From contig NZ_QRDZ01000014.1 in NCBI RefSeq assembly GCF_003386235.1, positions 1-64,000 on the forward strand: a DNA stretch of 64,000 nucleotides, given 5' to 3'. Within the stretch, counting starts at the first letter, position 1; each line of letters starts with the position of its first letter. The translations under genes were made by a program, and so were the position numbers. Positions 56,727 to 64,000 of the stretch are shown here, piece by piece. Origin of the DNA: Cohnella phaseoli (GTDB lineage: Bacteria; Bacillota; Bacilli; Paenibacillales; Paenibacillaceae). The notes below the pieces were generated by a model. It worked only from the letters and a program-made list of their open reading frames with translations, was not told the origin of the DNA and made no database searches.

Positions 56727-58067
56727 ATGGGGAAATATTTCGGAACGGACGGCGTTCGCGGTGTGGCGAATCAGGAATTGACGCCGGAATTGGCTTATCG
56801 GATTGGACGCTGCGGAGGCGTCGTATTGGCAGGCAAGGTTAAACGCCCGAAAGTGTTGATCGGGATGGATACCCGGATTTCGGGACAAATGCTGGAGAGC
56901 GCGCTGACGGCGGGATTGCTGTCTATCGGGGCGGACGTCGTCCGGTTGGGCGTGGTCAGCACGCCGGCGGTTGCATATTTGACTCGAACGATGGGGGCCG
57001 ATGCGGGCGTTATGATCTCCGCATCCCACAATCCGGTGGCGGATAACGGCATTAAGTTTTTCGGCGGCGACGGCTATAAACTGCTCGACGAGACGGAAGC
57101 GGAGATTGAGCGGTTGATGGATGCGGCGGAAGATACGCTGCCTAGGCCGGTCGGCGGCGACATCGGTTCGGTAACTTCCGATAAAGGCGCCAAAAGCTTA
57201 TATGCCGAGTATTTGAAGTCTACTGTGGGAAATTCCTTCTCCGGCGTGAAGCTGGTGCTGGATTGCGCTCACGGTGCCGCGTACGAGCTGGCTCCGGATA
57301 TTTTCCGCGCCTTGGGGGCGGAGGTTATCGCTTATGGAGCCGAGCCTAACGGACTGAACATTAATGAAGGCGTCGGGTCGACGCACCCTGAGATGCTGGC
57401 CGCTAAAGTGAAGGAGCACGGAGCCGATCTTGGTTTGGCGTTCGATGGAGACGCAGATCGTCTGATCGCGATCGATGAGAACGGCGAGGAAGTGGACGGC
57501 GACTATATTTTGTGCATTTGCGGCGACGCGATGAGGCGCGCGGGCAAGCTGGCGAAGGATACGGTCGTGACGACGGTTATGGCGAACATCGGGTTCTTCA
57601 AAGCGGCTGAAAAGCTTGGATTGCGCTCGGCTAAGACGGCGGTCGGGGACCGATACGTTATGGAAGAGATGGTGAACGGCGGTTATAATCTCGGCGGCGA
57701 GCAATCCGGGCATGTGATCTTCCTCGATCACAGCACGACGGGCGACGGGATTCTGACCGGCCTGCAGCTGCTGGATACGATCGTCGGATCGGGCAAAAAG
57801 CTGGGCGAGCTGAAGCAGATGATGCGGAAATATCCTCAGGTGCTTGTAAATGTGCGTGTGGCCGATAAATCCCGCTATCCAGGCAATGAAGCGATTGCTG
57901 CGGCCGTTACGGCCGCCGAGGAGGCGCTGGGCGACAACGGGCGCGTACTCGTTCGTCCTTCCGGCACGGAAGCGCTCATCCGCGTCATGGCCGAAGGGCC
58001 GGAGCGCGAAGAGATCGAGCGCCACGTGGCCTCGATTGTCAAGGTTGTGAAGGTGGAGCTGTCGTAA
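56727..58067 (+). CDS. glmM: Phosphoglucosamine mutase
   Basis: 446 residues. N-terminal YFGTDGVRGVAN, phosphoserine loop ISASHNPVADNGIKFF (S100), metal loop AFDGDADRLIAID, and C-terminal RPSGTEALIRVM phosphate-binding loop. Converts glucosamine-6-P to glucosamine-1-P for UDP-GlcNAc and peptidoglycan. In the cda operon, ahead of glmS. Confidence 0.97.
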   Translation: MGKYFGTDGVRGVANQELTPELAYRIGRCGGVVLAGKVKRPKVLIGMDTRISGQMLESALTAGLLSIGADVVRLGVVSTPAVAYLTRTMGADAGVMISASHNPVADNGIKFFGGDGYKLLDETEAEIERLMDAAEDTLPRPVGGDIGSVTSDKGAKSLYAEYLKSTVGNSFSGVKLVLDCAHGAAYELAPDIFRALGAEVIAYGAEPNGLNINEGVGSTHPEMLAAKVKEHGADLGLAFDGDADRLIAIDENGEEVDGDYILCICGDAMRRAGKLAKDTVVTTVMANIGFFKAAEKLGLRSAKTAVGDRYVMEEMVNGGYNLGGEQSGHVIFLDHSTTGDGILTGLQLLDTIVGSGKKLGELKQMMRKYPQVLVNVRVADKSRYPGNEAIAAAVTAAEEALGDNGRVLVRPSGTEALIRVMAEGPEREEIERHVASIVKVVKVELS

Positions 58068-58097
58068 GCGAATATCGGACGGGTGCTGGTCACAAAG

Positions 58098-58141
58098 GAG
58101 AGAATGTTCTATCCGACAAGGGTGGACATTCTCTCTTTTTC
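58098..58141 (+). terminator. Terminator of the cdaA-cdaR-glmM operon
   Basis: Ten-bp stem GAGAGAATGT / ACATTCTCTC with an 18-base loop and T run. Confidence 0.9.
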
Positions 58142-58195
58142 GCATACAAAAAAATGTAGAATATCGTCATTTCCAAGGAAATATTTGCGCCCAAG

Positions 58196-58224
58196 TTGCA
58201 TCGTTCCGACAAAACGAATAAGAT
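58196..58224 (+). promoter_or_regulatory. Promoter of glmS
   Basis: TTGCAT (58196-58201), 17-base spacer, TAAGAT (58219-58224), about 50 bases before the ribozyme cleavage site. Confidence 0.7.
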
Positions 58225-58276
58225 AAGGAATAGATTCTGGAATGGAAGGGCAGGGTAGAGGGGAAAAGCAGCGATA

Positions 58277-58485
58277 GCGCCAGAACTTGCAGATGGGTGG
58301 AAGGAAGTCGAAAAGCGCGTGGATCAGGGACGGGAAAGCTGGTCTGAGCGATTAACTTTGACGGAGAGCCCTATGGATGCAAGTTGACGAGGTGGAGGCG
58401 TTCGAAACGTTCGGCGGGGACCTCCCGGCTCATCATCGGAGCCGATAGTCGGAATCAAAACGCTCAGGGCGACCGGGCGAACAAA
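58277..58485 (+). promoter_or_regulatory. glmS ribozyme: glmS ribozyme / riboswitch
   Basis: Contains the glmS ribozyme signature: cleavage site A58276/G58277 followed by GCGCCAGAAC, then GTTGACGAGG and GGCGGGGACCTCCCGG. P1 is formed by ACTTGCA (58285-58291) and TGCAAGT (58378-58384) around an 86-base insert. In the family, glucosamine-6-P acts as cofactor for self-cleavage and lowers glmS mRNA. The 3' limit is approximate. From there to the glmS start at 58716 I see no further defined element. Confidence 0.9.
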
Positions 58486-58715
58486 ATTCCGGCACGATGC
58501 TTGAAAATGACAAAATTAAAAGTATCCAGACCTTATCTGCGGCCTGTAATCGGTCGCTTGAGGGCATAGTATCGAAGAGGGGAGAGCGGGCCCCTTTATT
58601 AAAAGATTGCCAAAAGACGGGGGCGCGTCCTCCTCATGTAAAATACTGCTCACTCAGCCCGGTTGCGGGTGCTCGGAAAGCGTCGAGGACCCAATAAACG
58701 GAGGCTTATATAATT

Positions 58716-60548
58716 ATGTGCGGAATCGTTGGATATATTGGTTTTAGAGAGTCGCAGCCCATTCTGATCGAAGGACTCAAGAAGCTGGAGTATCGGGGCT
58801 ATGACTCCGCCGGCATCGCAGTACAGACAGAGCAGGGCTTGGAAGTCACGAAGACGGTAGGGCGGTTGGCCAATCTGGAAAGCCGGCTAAGCGGAGATCC
58901 GCTGCGCGGAACGGTCGGCATCGGACATACGCGTTGGGCGACCCATGGCAAACCTTCGGATGTTAACTCTCATCCGCATACGGATAACTCCATGAAATTT
59001 TCGGTCGTTCATAACGGCATTATCGAAAACTACCTGGAGCTTAAGGAAGAGCTTGTGCAGGCGGGGCATCGTTTTCTGTCGGAGACGGATACGGAGGTTA
59101 TCTCCCACCTGATCGCCATTGAATACGATGGGGATATCGTGAAAGCCGTTCAGCGCGCGGTCAAAAAAATGAGAGGCGCATTCGCGCTTGGCGTGCTGAC
59201 CGAATACGAGCCGGATCGGCTGGTCGCGGTGCGTTACGCCAGTCCGCTCATTATCGGCGTCGGGGACGGGGAGAAGTATATCGCGTCGGATATTCCGGCG
59301 ATTCTTGAGCATACGCGCGACATCTACATTCTGAACGACGGCGAGATGGCCGTGCTGACTCGGGATGCGGTGGAGCTGCTGACGATTGAGGGCAATTTTA
59401 TTGCGAAGGAAATTTTTCATGTGGATTGGGATTTGATGACGGCGGAGAAGGCCGGCTTCGACCACTTCATGCTGAAGGAAATTCACGAGCAGCCGAAGGC
59501 GTACCGCGATACGATGCTGGGTCGGATTAGCGACGACGGACGTTCCGTGGAGCTGCCTGAGTTGAAAATGACGCCGGAGCAGTTGAAGGCAATCAACCGC
59601 GTGCATATCGTTGCCTGCGGTACGGCGCTACATGCCGGACTTGTCGGGAAAAATGTGATCGAATCTCTCGTCCGAGTTCCGGTCGAGACGGATGTTGCCT
59701 CGGAGTATCGTTATCGTTCGCCGATCATTACGCCCGATACGCTCGTTATCGTCGTGAGCCAATCCGGCGAAACTGCCGATACGCTTGCGGCTCTGCGCGA
59801 GGCACAGCGGTGCGGCGCACGAGTGCTTGCAATCACCAACGTTGTAGGCAGCTCGGTTGCCCGTGAAGCCGACGATGTGATCATCACGCTGGCGGGACCG
59901 GAAATTGCCGTGGCTTCCACGAAGGCATATTCTTCACAGCTGATCGCTTTCTTCCTGTTCGGACTTTACTGGGCGCAGACGGTTGGCTCGCAGGATGAGG
60001 CGGCTATCGCACAGGTGCTTGCCGCTATGCAGGCGCTGCCTGAGCAAGTAGAGAAGATTCTTGGGCAATCCGAAACGATCAAGGAAGTGGCGGAATCGAT
60101 CTCGCATCACAGCAGCCTGTTCTTCATCGGACGCGGCGTCGACTATGCGGTCGCGATGGAAGGCTCGCTGAAGCTGAAGGAGATTTCCTATATTCACTCC
60201 GAAGCTTATGCGGCAGGGGAGCTGAAGCACGGAACGCTGGCTCTGATCGAAGAAGGTACACCGGTGATCGGCCTTCTCACGCAAGAGGACCTGTACGAGA
60301 AAATGCTTAGCAACATTAAAGAAACAAAAGCGCGCGGTGCACACGTTCTCGGTATCGTTAACGAGGGGCACGAGCAGGAGGTAGCGAAGTCAGTCGATCG
60401 CTTCTTCGCAATCCCGCGCACGCTGCCGCTGCTGACTCCGGCCCTGTCCGTCATTCCGCTGCAGCTGTTGTCTTACTACGCTTCTCTGGCGTTGGGCCAT
60501 GACGTAGATAAGCCGAGGAATTTGGCTAAGAGTGTTACAGTGGAGTAG
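58716..60548 (+). CDS. glmS: Glutamine-fructose-6-phosphate aminotransferase
   Basis: 610 residues. N-terminal glutaminase with catalytic Cys2 (MCGIVGYIG) and the GHTRWATHGKPS motif; two SIS domains (VACGTALHAG, VSQSGETADTLAAL; FFIGRGVDYAVAMEGSLKLKEISYIHSEAYAAGELKHG). C-terminus DKPRNLAKSVTVE closes the active site. Makes glucosamine-6-P, the first step to UDP-GlcNAc. Controlled by the ribozyme upstream. The 3' end is the classic attTn7 target, and transposon-end-like repeats begin 28 bases after its stop. Confidence 0.98.
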   Translation: MCGIVGYIGFRESQPILIEGLKKLEYRGYDSAGIAVQTEQGLEVTKTVGRLANLESRLSGDPLRGTVGIGHTRWATHGKPSDVNSHPHTDNSMKFSVVHNGIIENYLELKEELVQAGHRFLSETDTEVISHLIAIEYDGDIVKAVQRAVKKMRGAFALGVLTEYEPDRLVAVRYASPLIIGVGDGEKYIASDIPAILEHTRDIYILNDGEMAVLTRDAVELLTIEGNFIAKEIFHVDWDLMTAEKAGFDHFMLKEIHEQPKAYRDTMLGRISDDGRSVELPELKMTPEQLKAINRVHIVACGTALHAGLVGKNVIESLVRVPVETDVASEYRYRSPIITPDTLVIVVSQSGETADTLAALREAQRCGARVLAITNVVGSSVAREADDVIITLAGPEIAVASTKAYSSQLIAFFLFGLYWAQTVGSQDEAAIAQVLAAMQALPEQVEKILGQSETIKEVAESISHHSSLFFIGRGVDYAVAMEGSLKLKEISYIHSEAYAAGELKHGTLALIEEGTPVIGLLTQEDLYEKMLSNIKETKARGAHVLGIVNEGHEQEVAKSVDRFFAIPRTLPLLTPALSVIPLQLLSYYASLALGHDVDKPRNLAKSVTVE

Positions 60549-60575
60549 GAGATACGGAGAAGGAATAGCTTCTGG

Positions 60576-60658
60576 TGTCCGGGATTTTTGTCTGGTGATA
60601 AAAAAGTCATTAACCAGTAAAGAAAGTCGTTAACCAGTAAAAAAAGTCATTAACCAGC
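60576..60658. mobile_element. Probable Tn7-type transposon end (TGT plus three 20-bp repeats)
   Basis: TGT at 60576, 28 bases after the glmS stop, is followed by three 20-bp direct repeats at about 60599-60658 with core AAAGTCRTTAACCAG. Tn7's own right end has TGT, TnsB sites containing AAAGTCTTAAACT, and then a hairpin (recalled). Here too a hairpin follows. The AT content jumps from this point on. Confidence 0.6.
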
Positions 60659-60663
60659 TATGT

Positions 60664-60705
60664 CAGTCCCGATGAAGCAAGTGCTCATCGGGACTGTACT
60701 ATTTT
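60664..60705 (+). terminator. Hairpin terminator inside the element end
   Basis: Twelve-bp stem CAGTCCCGATGA / TCATCGGGACTG with a nine-base loop and a weak ATTTT tail. It probably ends glmS transcripts. Confidence 0.7.
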
Positions 60706-60716
60706 AAAGGGGGGTA

Positions 60717-61055
60717 ATTCGAATCGAAACCTTAGGCGGGCGTATTAGGAGGATAAGGAAACTCAACGAATTGAATCAGATTGAGTTTTCAAGTCGAGTA
60801 GGTATACCACAAGCAACTTTGAGTGAATTGGAACAGGACAAGTACTTCCCTTCCGTTGAGATAATAATTTCCATAAATACTGAATTCCAAGTCGATTTAA
60901 CATGGCTTCTACTCGGGAGCTCTAACTATAACAATGAGAAAGTGACTACGAGCAAGGAAAAAGAAGCAGAGTGGTTAGTGCATTTCAATAAATTAAGGGC
61001 AGTTGATCAAAATGAAATTATAGACTTAATTAAAATGAAGCTGAACAGTGATTGA
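60717..61055 (+). CDS. XRE-family HTH regulator with apparent non-canonical start
   Basis: About 112 residues. In-frame sequence from ATT 60717 or ATC 60723 reads IETLGGRIRRIRKLNELNQ, completing a Cro/C1-type HTH (then IEFSSRVGIPQATLSELEQDKYFPS, INTEFQVDLTWLLLG). No ATG, GTG or TTG exists between the upstream stop at 60705 and TTG 60771, and starting at 60771 would cut off helix 1. AAAGGGGGG lies eight bases before ATC 60723. Either a rare start codon is used or the gene is slightly damaged. AT-rich. Likely local regulator of the island genes. Confidence 0.65.
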   Translation: MRIETLGGRIRRIRKLNELNQIEFSSRVGIPQATLSELEQDKYFPSVEIIISINTEFQVDLTWLLLGSSNYNNEKVTTSKEKEAEWLVHFNKLRAVDQNEIIDLIKMKLNSD

Positions 61056-61173
61056 CGTGCAAAGAGTACGGATACTCGGGTATTTGAGTAGAAGTGAGTA
61101 CAAGGTTGGGCAGGTATTATGGACTAATGTAAAGGTTTACGATAAAATGGAAAAATACCGGAAGCGCCGGCAT

Positions 61174-61208
61174 AACCTCGAAGCGGTAGCACCGCGTCGG
61201 GGTTTTAC
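61174..61208 (+). terminator. Terminator after the XRE gene
   Basis: Stem AACCTCGaaGCGGT / ACCGCgtCGGGGTT (interrupted) followed by TTAC-TTTT, upstream of the nuclease gene. Confidence 0.6.
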
Positions 61209-61273
61209 TTTTATTAAGGATTTTTGAATTGTTGATCTCATGTATGTGTTGTTAAATACAGATGTAGAGGAGT

Positions 61274-62707
61274 ATGAGTTTCTTGTCATTAAGTGAGAAT
61301 TCTTTACCTCAGGATGATGAGATCGCTGAGCGGTTCAGTTTAGAATTGAATGATACAATTGAGGCAGTAATAAAAGACCCCCGAAATCAAAAGATACTCC
61401 TGTTAAGGTTAGGTCTATTTGATGGGACATCTCATACTTTGAAGGACATCGGAGATCAACATGGTATTTCCCGTGAAAGAGTTCGACAAGTTATCAATTC
61501 CTCCTATCGGAGAATCAGATTTTCATGTCACTCTCGATATAGTAGAAATGATTTTTCACATCCGAGTGTGATATTATTCCAAACAATTCGATCTTGGATA
61601 ATGCCAGGAAATAGTCAAGACACTTTTTACTTTGCATGTTTTTTGATGAGATTGTCATCCTTTCCGTCAATTCGACTTATTGAACTAATATCAGAAATTG
61701 TTTTTGATAATGATGACCGCAGTGCAAAGAAAAGAGAAGTAGCTCAGTTATGTGAGAGAATGCAACAGGTATACATATCGTTTTCAGGTGATCAAAAGAG
61801 GCAGAGAAAAATCTTTGAACGTATGTTTTCACATACTATATGGCCTAAGAATCTTAAAAAAACAAGTCAAGCTGAATGGGTTAAGCTGCAACCAAAGAGA
61901 ACTGTTAATCAAGAGGGGGATGGCCAAGCCGGCTCATTCTTCAGTAAAAAGAATAATGCGAAGGTAGAGTATGAATCGCTATTAGAGTACTCGTTTTGCC
62001 AGTATCTCGAGCATTTGGGTGATGTTATTAAATATGTGCAACAACCATTTGCAATTCCCTATACAACTGAAGGCGTAAATAGGACGTATTATCCTGATTA
62101 CTGCGTATTATTCTCTGATGGCAAAACTGTAGTTGTTGAAATAAAACCAAGAAATCAAATGGGTCTGTTTGTTAATTTAAGAAAATGGGATAGTTTGCAA
62201 AAGTTTTGTTCAAATAATGGTCATGGCTTTTTAATTATTGAAAAAACAAGAACGATAAATCACTATTTATCGCGCATTGTTGATCAAAGAAAAGTGGATG
62301 CAATAATCAATGCAATCAATGATCATGATGTTTATTGGGATGAGTTTAAGAAAATTAAAGTTGAACATGCAATTGAATGGTATGACTTCGTGGCAATCGT
62401 CATTCAAAATGATATCAAATGGACATTGGGGCCATTTAAATTAGAGACGATATCTGAACCAACGTATGAGTTCATAGCTAATAATAAAGTACTTCACTTT
62501 CAAGAAAAGAGTTCTAGTGAGAACAATAACAAGAGTAATCACAAAAAGAAAAATGAGCCTTACGCACGTTGGTCCGTGGAAGAGGATGAACTACTAAAAA
62601 CGAGGTTTGTATTAGAGAACAAAAGCATTAACGAAATGGCCATATTGCATAATAGGACATTAGGAGCGATAGAAGCTAGGTTAAGAAAACAAAAATTAAT
62701 TGAATAG
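61274..62707 (+). CDS. Sigma-70 region-4-like HTH / TnsA-like nuclease / SANT-like fusion protein
   Basis: 477 residues with an uncommon domain string. Residues ~40-85: HTH matching sigma-70 region 4 (LRLGLFDGTSHTLKDIGDQ, then HGISRERVRQVINSSYRRIR). Residues ~95-225: helical. Residues ~230-330: PD-(D/E)xK nuclease resembling TnsA, with E234 (YESLLEYSFCQYLE), D275 (TYYPDYCVLFSDG) and E289/K291 (VVVEIKP). Residues ~432-475: Myb/SANT-like helix triad (RWSVEEDELLKTRF, then RTLGAIEARLRKQ). Hence a probable metal-dependent DNA endonuclease with two DNA-binding ends. ATG 61274 lies only one base from GAGGAG, so TTG 61283 is an alternative start. AT-rich, unlike the glmS side. The next gene follows after 12 bases. 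Transposition or defence role is inference. Confidence 0.75.
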   Translation: MSFLSLSENSLPQDDEIAERFSLELNDTIEAVIKDPRNQKILLLRLGLFDGTSHTLKDIGDQHGISRERVRQVINSSYRRIRFSCHSRYSRNDFSHPSVILFQTIRSWIMPGNSQDTFYFACFLMRLSSFPSIRLIELISEIVFDNDDRSAKKREVAQLCERMQQVYISFSGDQKRQRKIFERMFSHTIWPKNLKKTSQAEWVKLQPKRTVNQEGDGQAGSFFSKKNNAKVEYESLLEYSFCQYLEHLGDVIKYVQQPFAIPYTTEGVNRTYYPDYCVLFSDGKTVVVEIKPRNQMGLFVNLRKWDSLQKFCSNNGHGFLIIEKTRTINHYLSRIVDQRKVDAIINAINDHDVYWDEFKKIKVEHAIEWYDFVAIVIQNDIKWTLGPFKLETISEPTYEFIANNKVLHFQEKSSSENNNKSNHKKKNEPYARWSVEEDELLKTRFVLENKSINEMAILHNRTLGAIEARLRKQKLIE

Positions 62708-62719
62708 GGGGAATAGGAC

Positions 62720-63439
62720 TTGGAAGCGACTTCGCAGAACTTTTTTCAGAAATTATTAAAGAACTCTTTAAATCATATTAAGATAGACCAAGCTTCTAGT
62801 GATTACGAAAATATGATGTTGGATCGAATCCATTCGCATATTGATGCAGTTCTAAAATTAATAGAGGATAATTTCTTTATTGAGGCCCCTATTATTTATC
62901 GTGCAGCTATTGAGAGTGTGGCCAAACTTCACTACTTTGTGAACAACAAGCATCAGGTAACAATCACATATCCAGATTTTGAAATACCAATGGGAAAAGG
63001 ACCTAGCCCATCAGAGCTTATGAAGGAGCATAAGATATACCCGCTGTACCAATTATTATGTTCCTTTACTCATCCAGATACCCTTCCTTCATATCTCTCA
63101 GGGTGCGATTCAAAGATGAAAAGCAATATTTCTGTGTCATTACTTGTATTGTTTCAACAAATTGTCCTCGACATATTAACAAGTACATATGACATTAGAG
63201 ACTTTTTGAAGGTTGATGCAGAAGAGATTATGACTCATATGAGTGAACATCAAAAGAATCTTTATCTATATTTATTAGAGTTGAAGAGAATATTTCCTAA
63301 AGAGATGCTAAGTTTATTTCAATCGAATGCATTAGTACAAAGTAAATTTATCTCGGACAACCTGGAAGAGTTCAGTGAGTTCATTGAAAGTGATGAATTT
63401 AGCTTAGAGGAGCTACAAAAGCGTTTTGAAAAACCTTGA
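62720..63439 (+). CDS. Helical protein of unknown function, HEPN/DUF5677-like
   Basis: 239 residues, wholly alpha-helical by composition, no TM or signal. IYRAAIESVAKLHYFV and YQLLCSFTHPDTLPS recall DUF5677/HEPN-like helical proteins, where such R/E/H positions can be catalytic. This is weak similarity by eye. Starts at TTG 62720 with GGGGGAAT upstream, 12 bases after the nuclease gene, so the two are an operon. Ends before a hairpin at 63445. AT-rich codon use indicates acquisition with its neighbour. Confidence 0.6.
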   Translation: MEATSQNFFQKLLKNSLNHIKIDQASSDYENMMLDRIHSHIDAVLKLIEDNFFIEAPIIYRAAIESVAKLHYFVNNKHQVTITYPDFEIPMGKGPSPSELMKEHKIYPLYQLLCSFTHPDTLPSYLSGCDSKMKSNISVSLLVLFQQIVLDILTSTYDIRDFLKVDAEEIMTHMSEHQKNLYLYLLELKRIFPKEMLSLFQSNALVQSKFISDNLEEFSEFIESDEFSLEELQKRFEKP

Positions 63440-63444
63440 TTAAG

Positions 63445-63470
63445 GAGACCAGCTTTTATTGGCTGGTCTC
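63445..63470 (+). terminator. Terminator of the nuclease operon
   Basis: Nine-bp stem GAGACCAGC / GCTGGTCTC with a T-rich tail, six bases after the stop. From 63471 to 63862 I see no convincing gene, only an AT-rich stretch with a CAATCCCC...GGATTGGGG inverted repeat near 63520-63570. Confidence 0.75.
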
Positions 63471-63862
63471 TTCGGTTATTAAGTTATTTGTTAATGTGTA
63501 TAATGATTGGCAAGTTCCACTCAATCCCCAGTACATAGATCCATTCACATGATACTTGGATTGGGGGACAACTTGACCAAACTCAACAAGAATTTTATAT
63601 GTAAGGTTAGAGATTGAATACAAGTTATTATCTGTTCTGAGTAGTACTTCCTATCGTTTTTTTGTAAACATACGAATAATTATACTACTTGATTTGATTG
63701 AATTGAGGTGAAATAATTGAAAATTAACAATGAAATTGCTCGGCATATTCGATTGTTCCATTACTTAACAGGTCATTTGAAAACTTGATTATTAAACTGG
63801 ATTTTAGTCAATTAGATTAAAAACTATGAGAGTTTGTTGTTGTAATATATTTAATAGATTAA

Positions 63863-64000
63863 ATGCTCACAGGCGAGATTCGCAACAAGGTTGATAAAAT
63901 GTAGACGGATATAGAGCAGCTTACATACCTTATGTTTAACCGCTCAATGACGAGAAGGAATTGGAGAACGAGAGCATTGAAGCTTTGGGCGGATTGGCAC
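63863..64000 (+). pseudogene. hsdM: Decayed hsdM (type I restriction-modification methylase), 5' part
   Basis: From ATG 63863 the reading MLTGEIRNKVDKM matches the N-terminus of HsdM. A TAG at 63902 sits where a Trp codon is expected. The same frame then continues TDIEQLTYLMF after loss of the usual WxGGIxNPLxV segment. A frame change then yields RLNDEKELENESIEALGGLA to the window edge. Nonsense, deletion and frameshift together indicate a dead gene. Supports an R-M or defence cargo in the island. Confidence 0.7.

Noticed and set aside
58480..58715. A second riboswitch or T-box between the glmS ribozyme and glmS
   Set aside because: No T-box sequence, specifier stem or known aptamer core could be recognised.
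63717..63788. 23-residue open frame starting at TTG with GAGGTG upstream in the island
   Set aside because: Too short to support and without any recognisable feature; the ribosome-binding-like sequence could be chance in AT-rich DNA.

Overview
The window looks like a chromosomal segment of a Paenibacillaceae member (Paenibacillus/Cohnella-like). This is inferred from the moderately GC-rich backbone, LplA/YtcP/YesM/YesN-type sugar ABC modules, an S-layer-homology surface protein, a secreted GH44 enzyme, and the sigW-rsiW-cdaA-cdaR-glmM-glmS order. No species can be named from sequence reading alone.

Layout. 1-760: end of an rRNA operon (5S) plus six tRNAs. 1.1-27 kb: an accessory region rich in exported or membrane proteins (small membrane protein, GH44 enzyme, a 2,043-residue VWA protein, copper-amine-oxidase-N/carboxypeptidase-regulatory protein, lipoprotein, FAD oxidoreductase). 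It is interleaved with two near-identical NarL/DegU-type response regulators, two stand-alone HisKA_3 kinases, a REC-HisKA_3 hybrid, a YesM-type kinase and a sugar-binding lipoprotein without permeases. 27.4-35 kb: an OmpR-type two-component system divergent from a giant SLH protein. 35.2-36.2 kb: five tRNAs and a 51-bp tandem repeat array. 36.2-42 kb: a zinc-ribbon protein, a DeoR regulator, mannose-6-phosphate isomerase, ROK kinase and an esterase. 42-49.5 kb: a complete sugar ABC importer with its own YesM/YesN pair. 49.9-60.5 kb: housekeeping genes ppc, sigW-rsiW, cdaA-cdaR, glmM and glmS with its ribozyme. 60.6-64 kb: an AT-rich foreign segment directly after glmS.

Main discoveries. (1) Five promoters between 1.7 and 21.9 kb share a 28-bp box, TGACR-N7-TGACA-N3-NGTAACTA, placed 29-30 bp upstream of a TAnnAT -10 element. 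Its spacing is invariant across five unrelated transcription units, so this is a local regulon. The likely activators are the two response regulators, whose recognition helices are identical over their central residues. (2) Just after glmS there is a TGT followed by three 20-bp direct repeats and a hairpin, the architecture of a Tn7-type right end. It is followed by a protein fusing a sigma-70 region-4-like HTH, a TnsA-like nuclease and a SANT/Myb-like domain, then a helical protein and a decayed hsdM gene. (3) Two ~0.5-kb palindromic non-coding elements carry a ~0.3-kb core in opposite orientation relative to their arms, bounded in one copy by a perfect 15-bp inverted repeat.

How the parts may work together (inference). 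The permease-less binding protein, YesM kinase and REC-HisKA_3 hybrid look like a nutrient-sensing relay. They could feed the NarL-type regulators that switch on the box-bearing surface and secreted genes. The full ABC-YesM/YesN module at 42-49.5 kb is its conventional paralogue.
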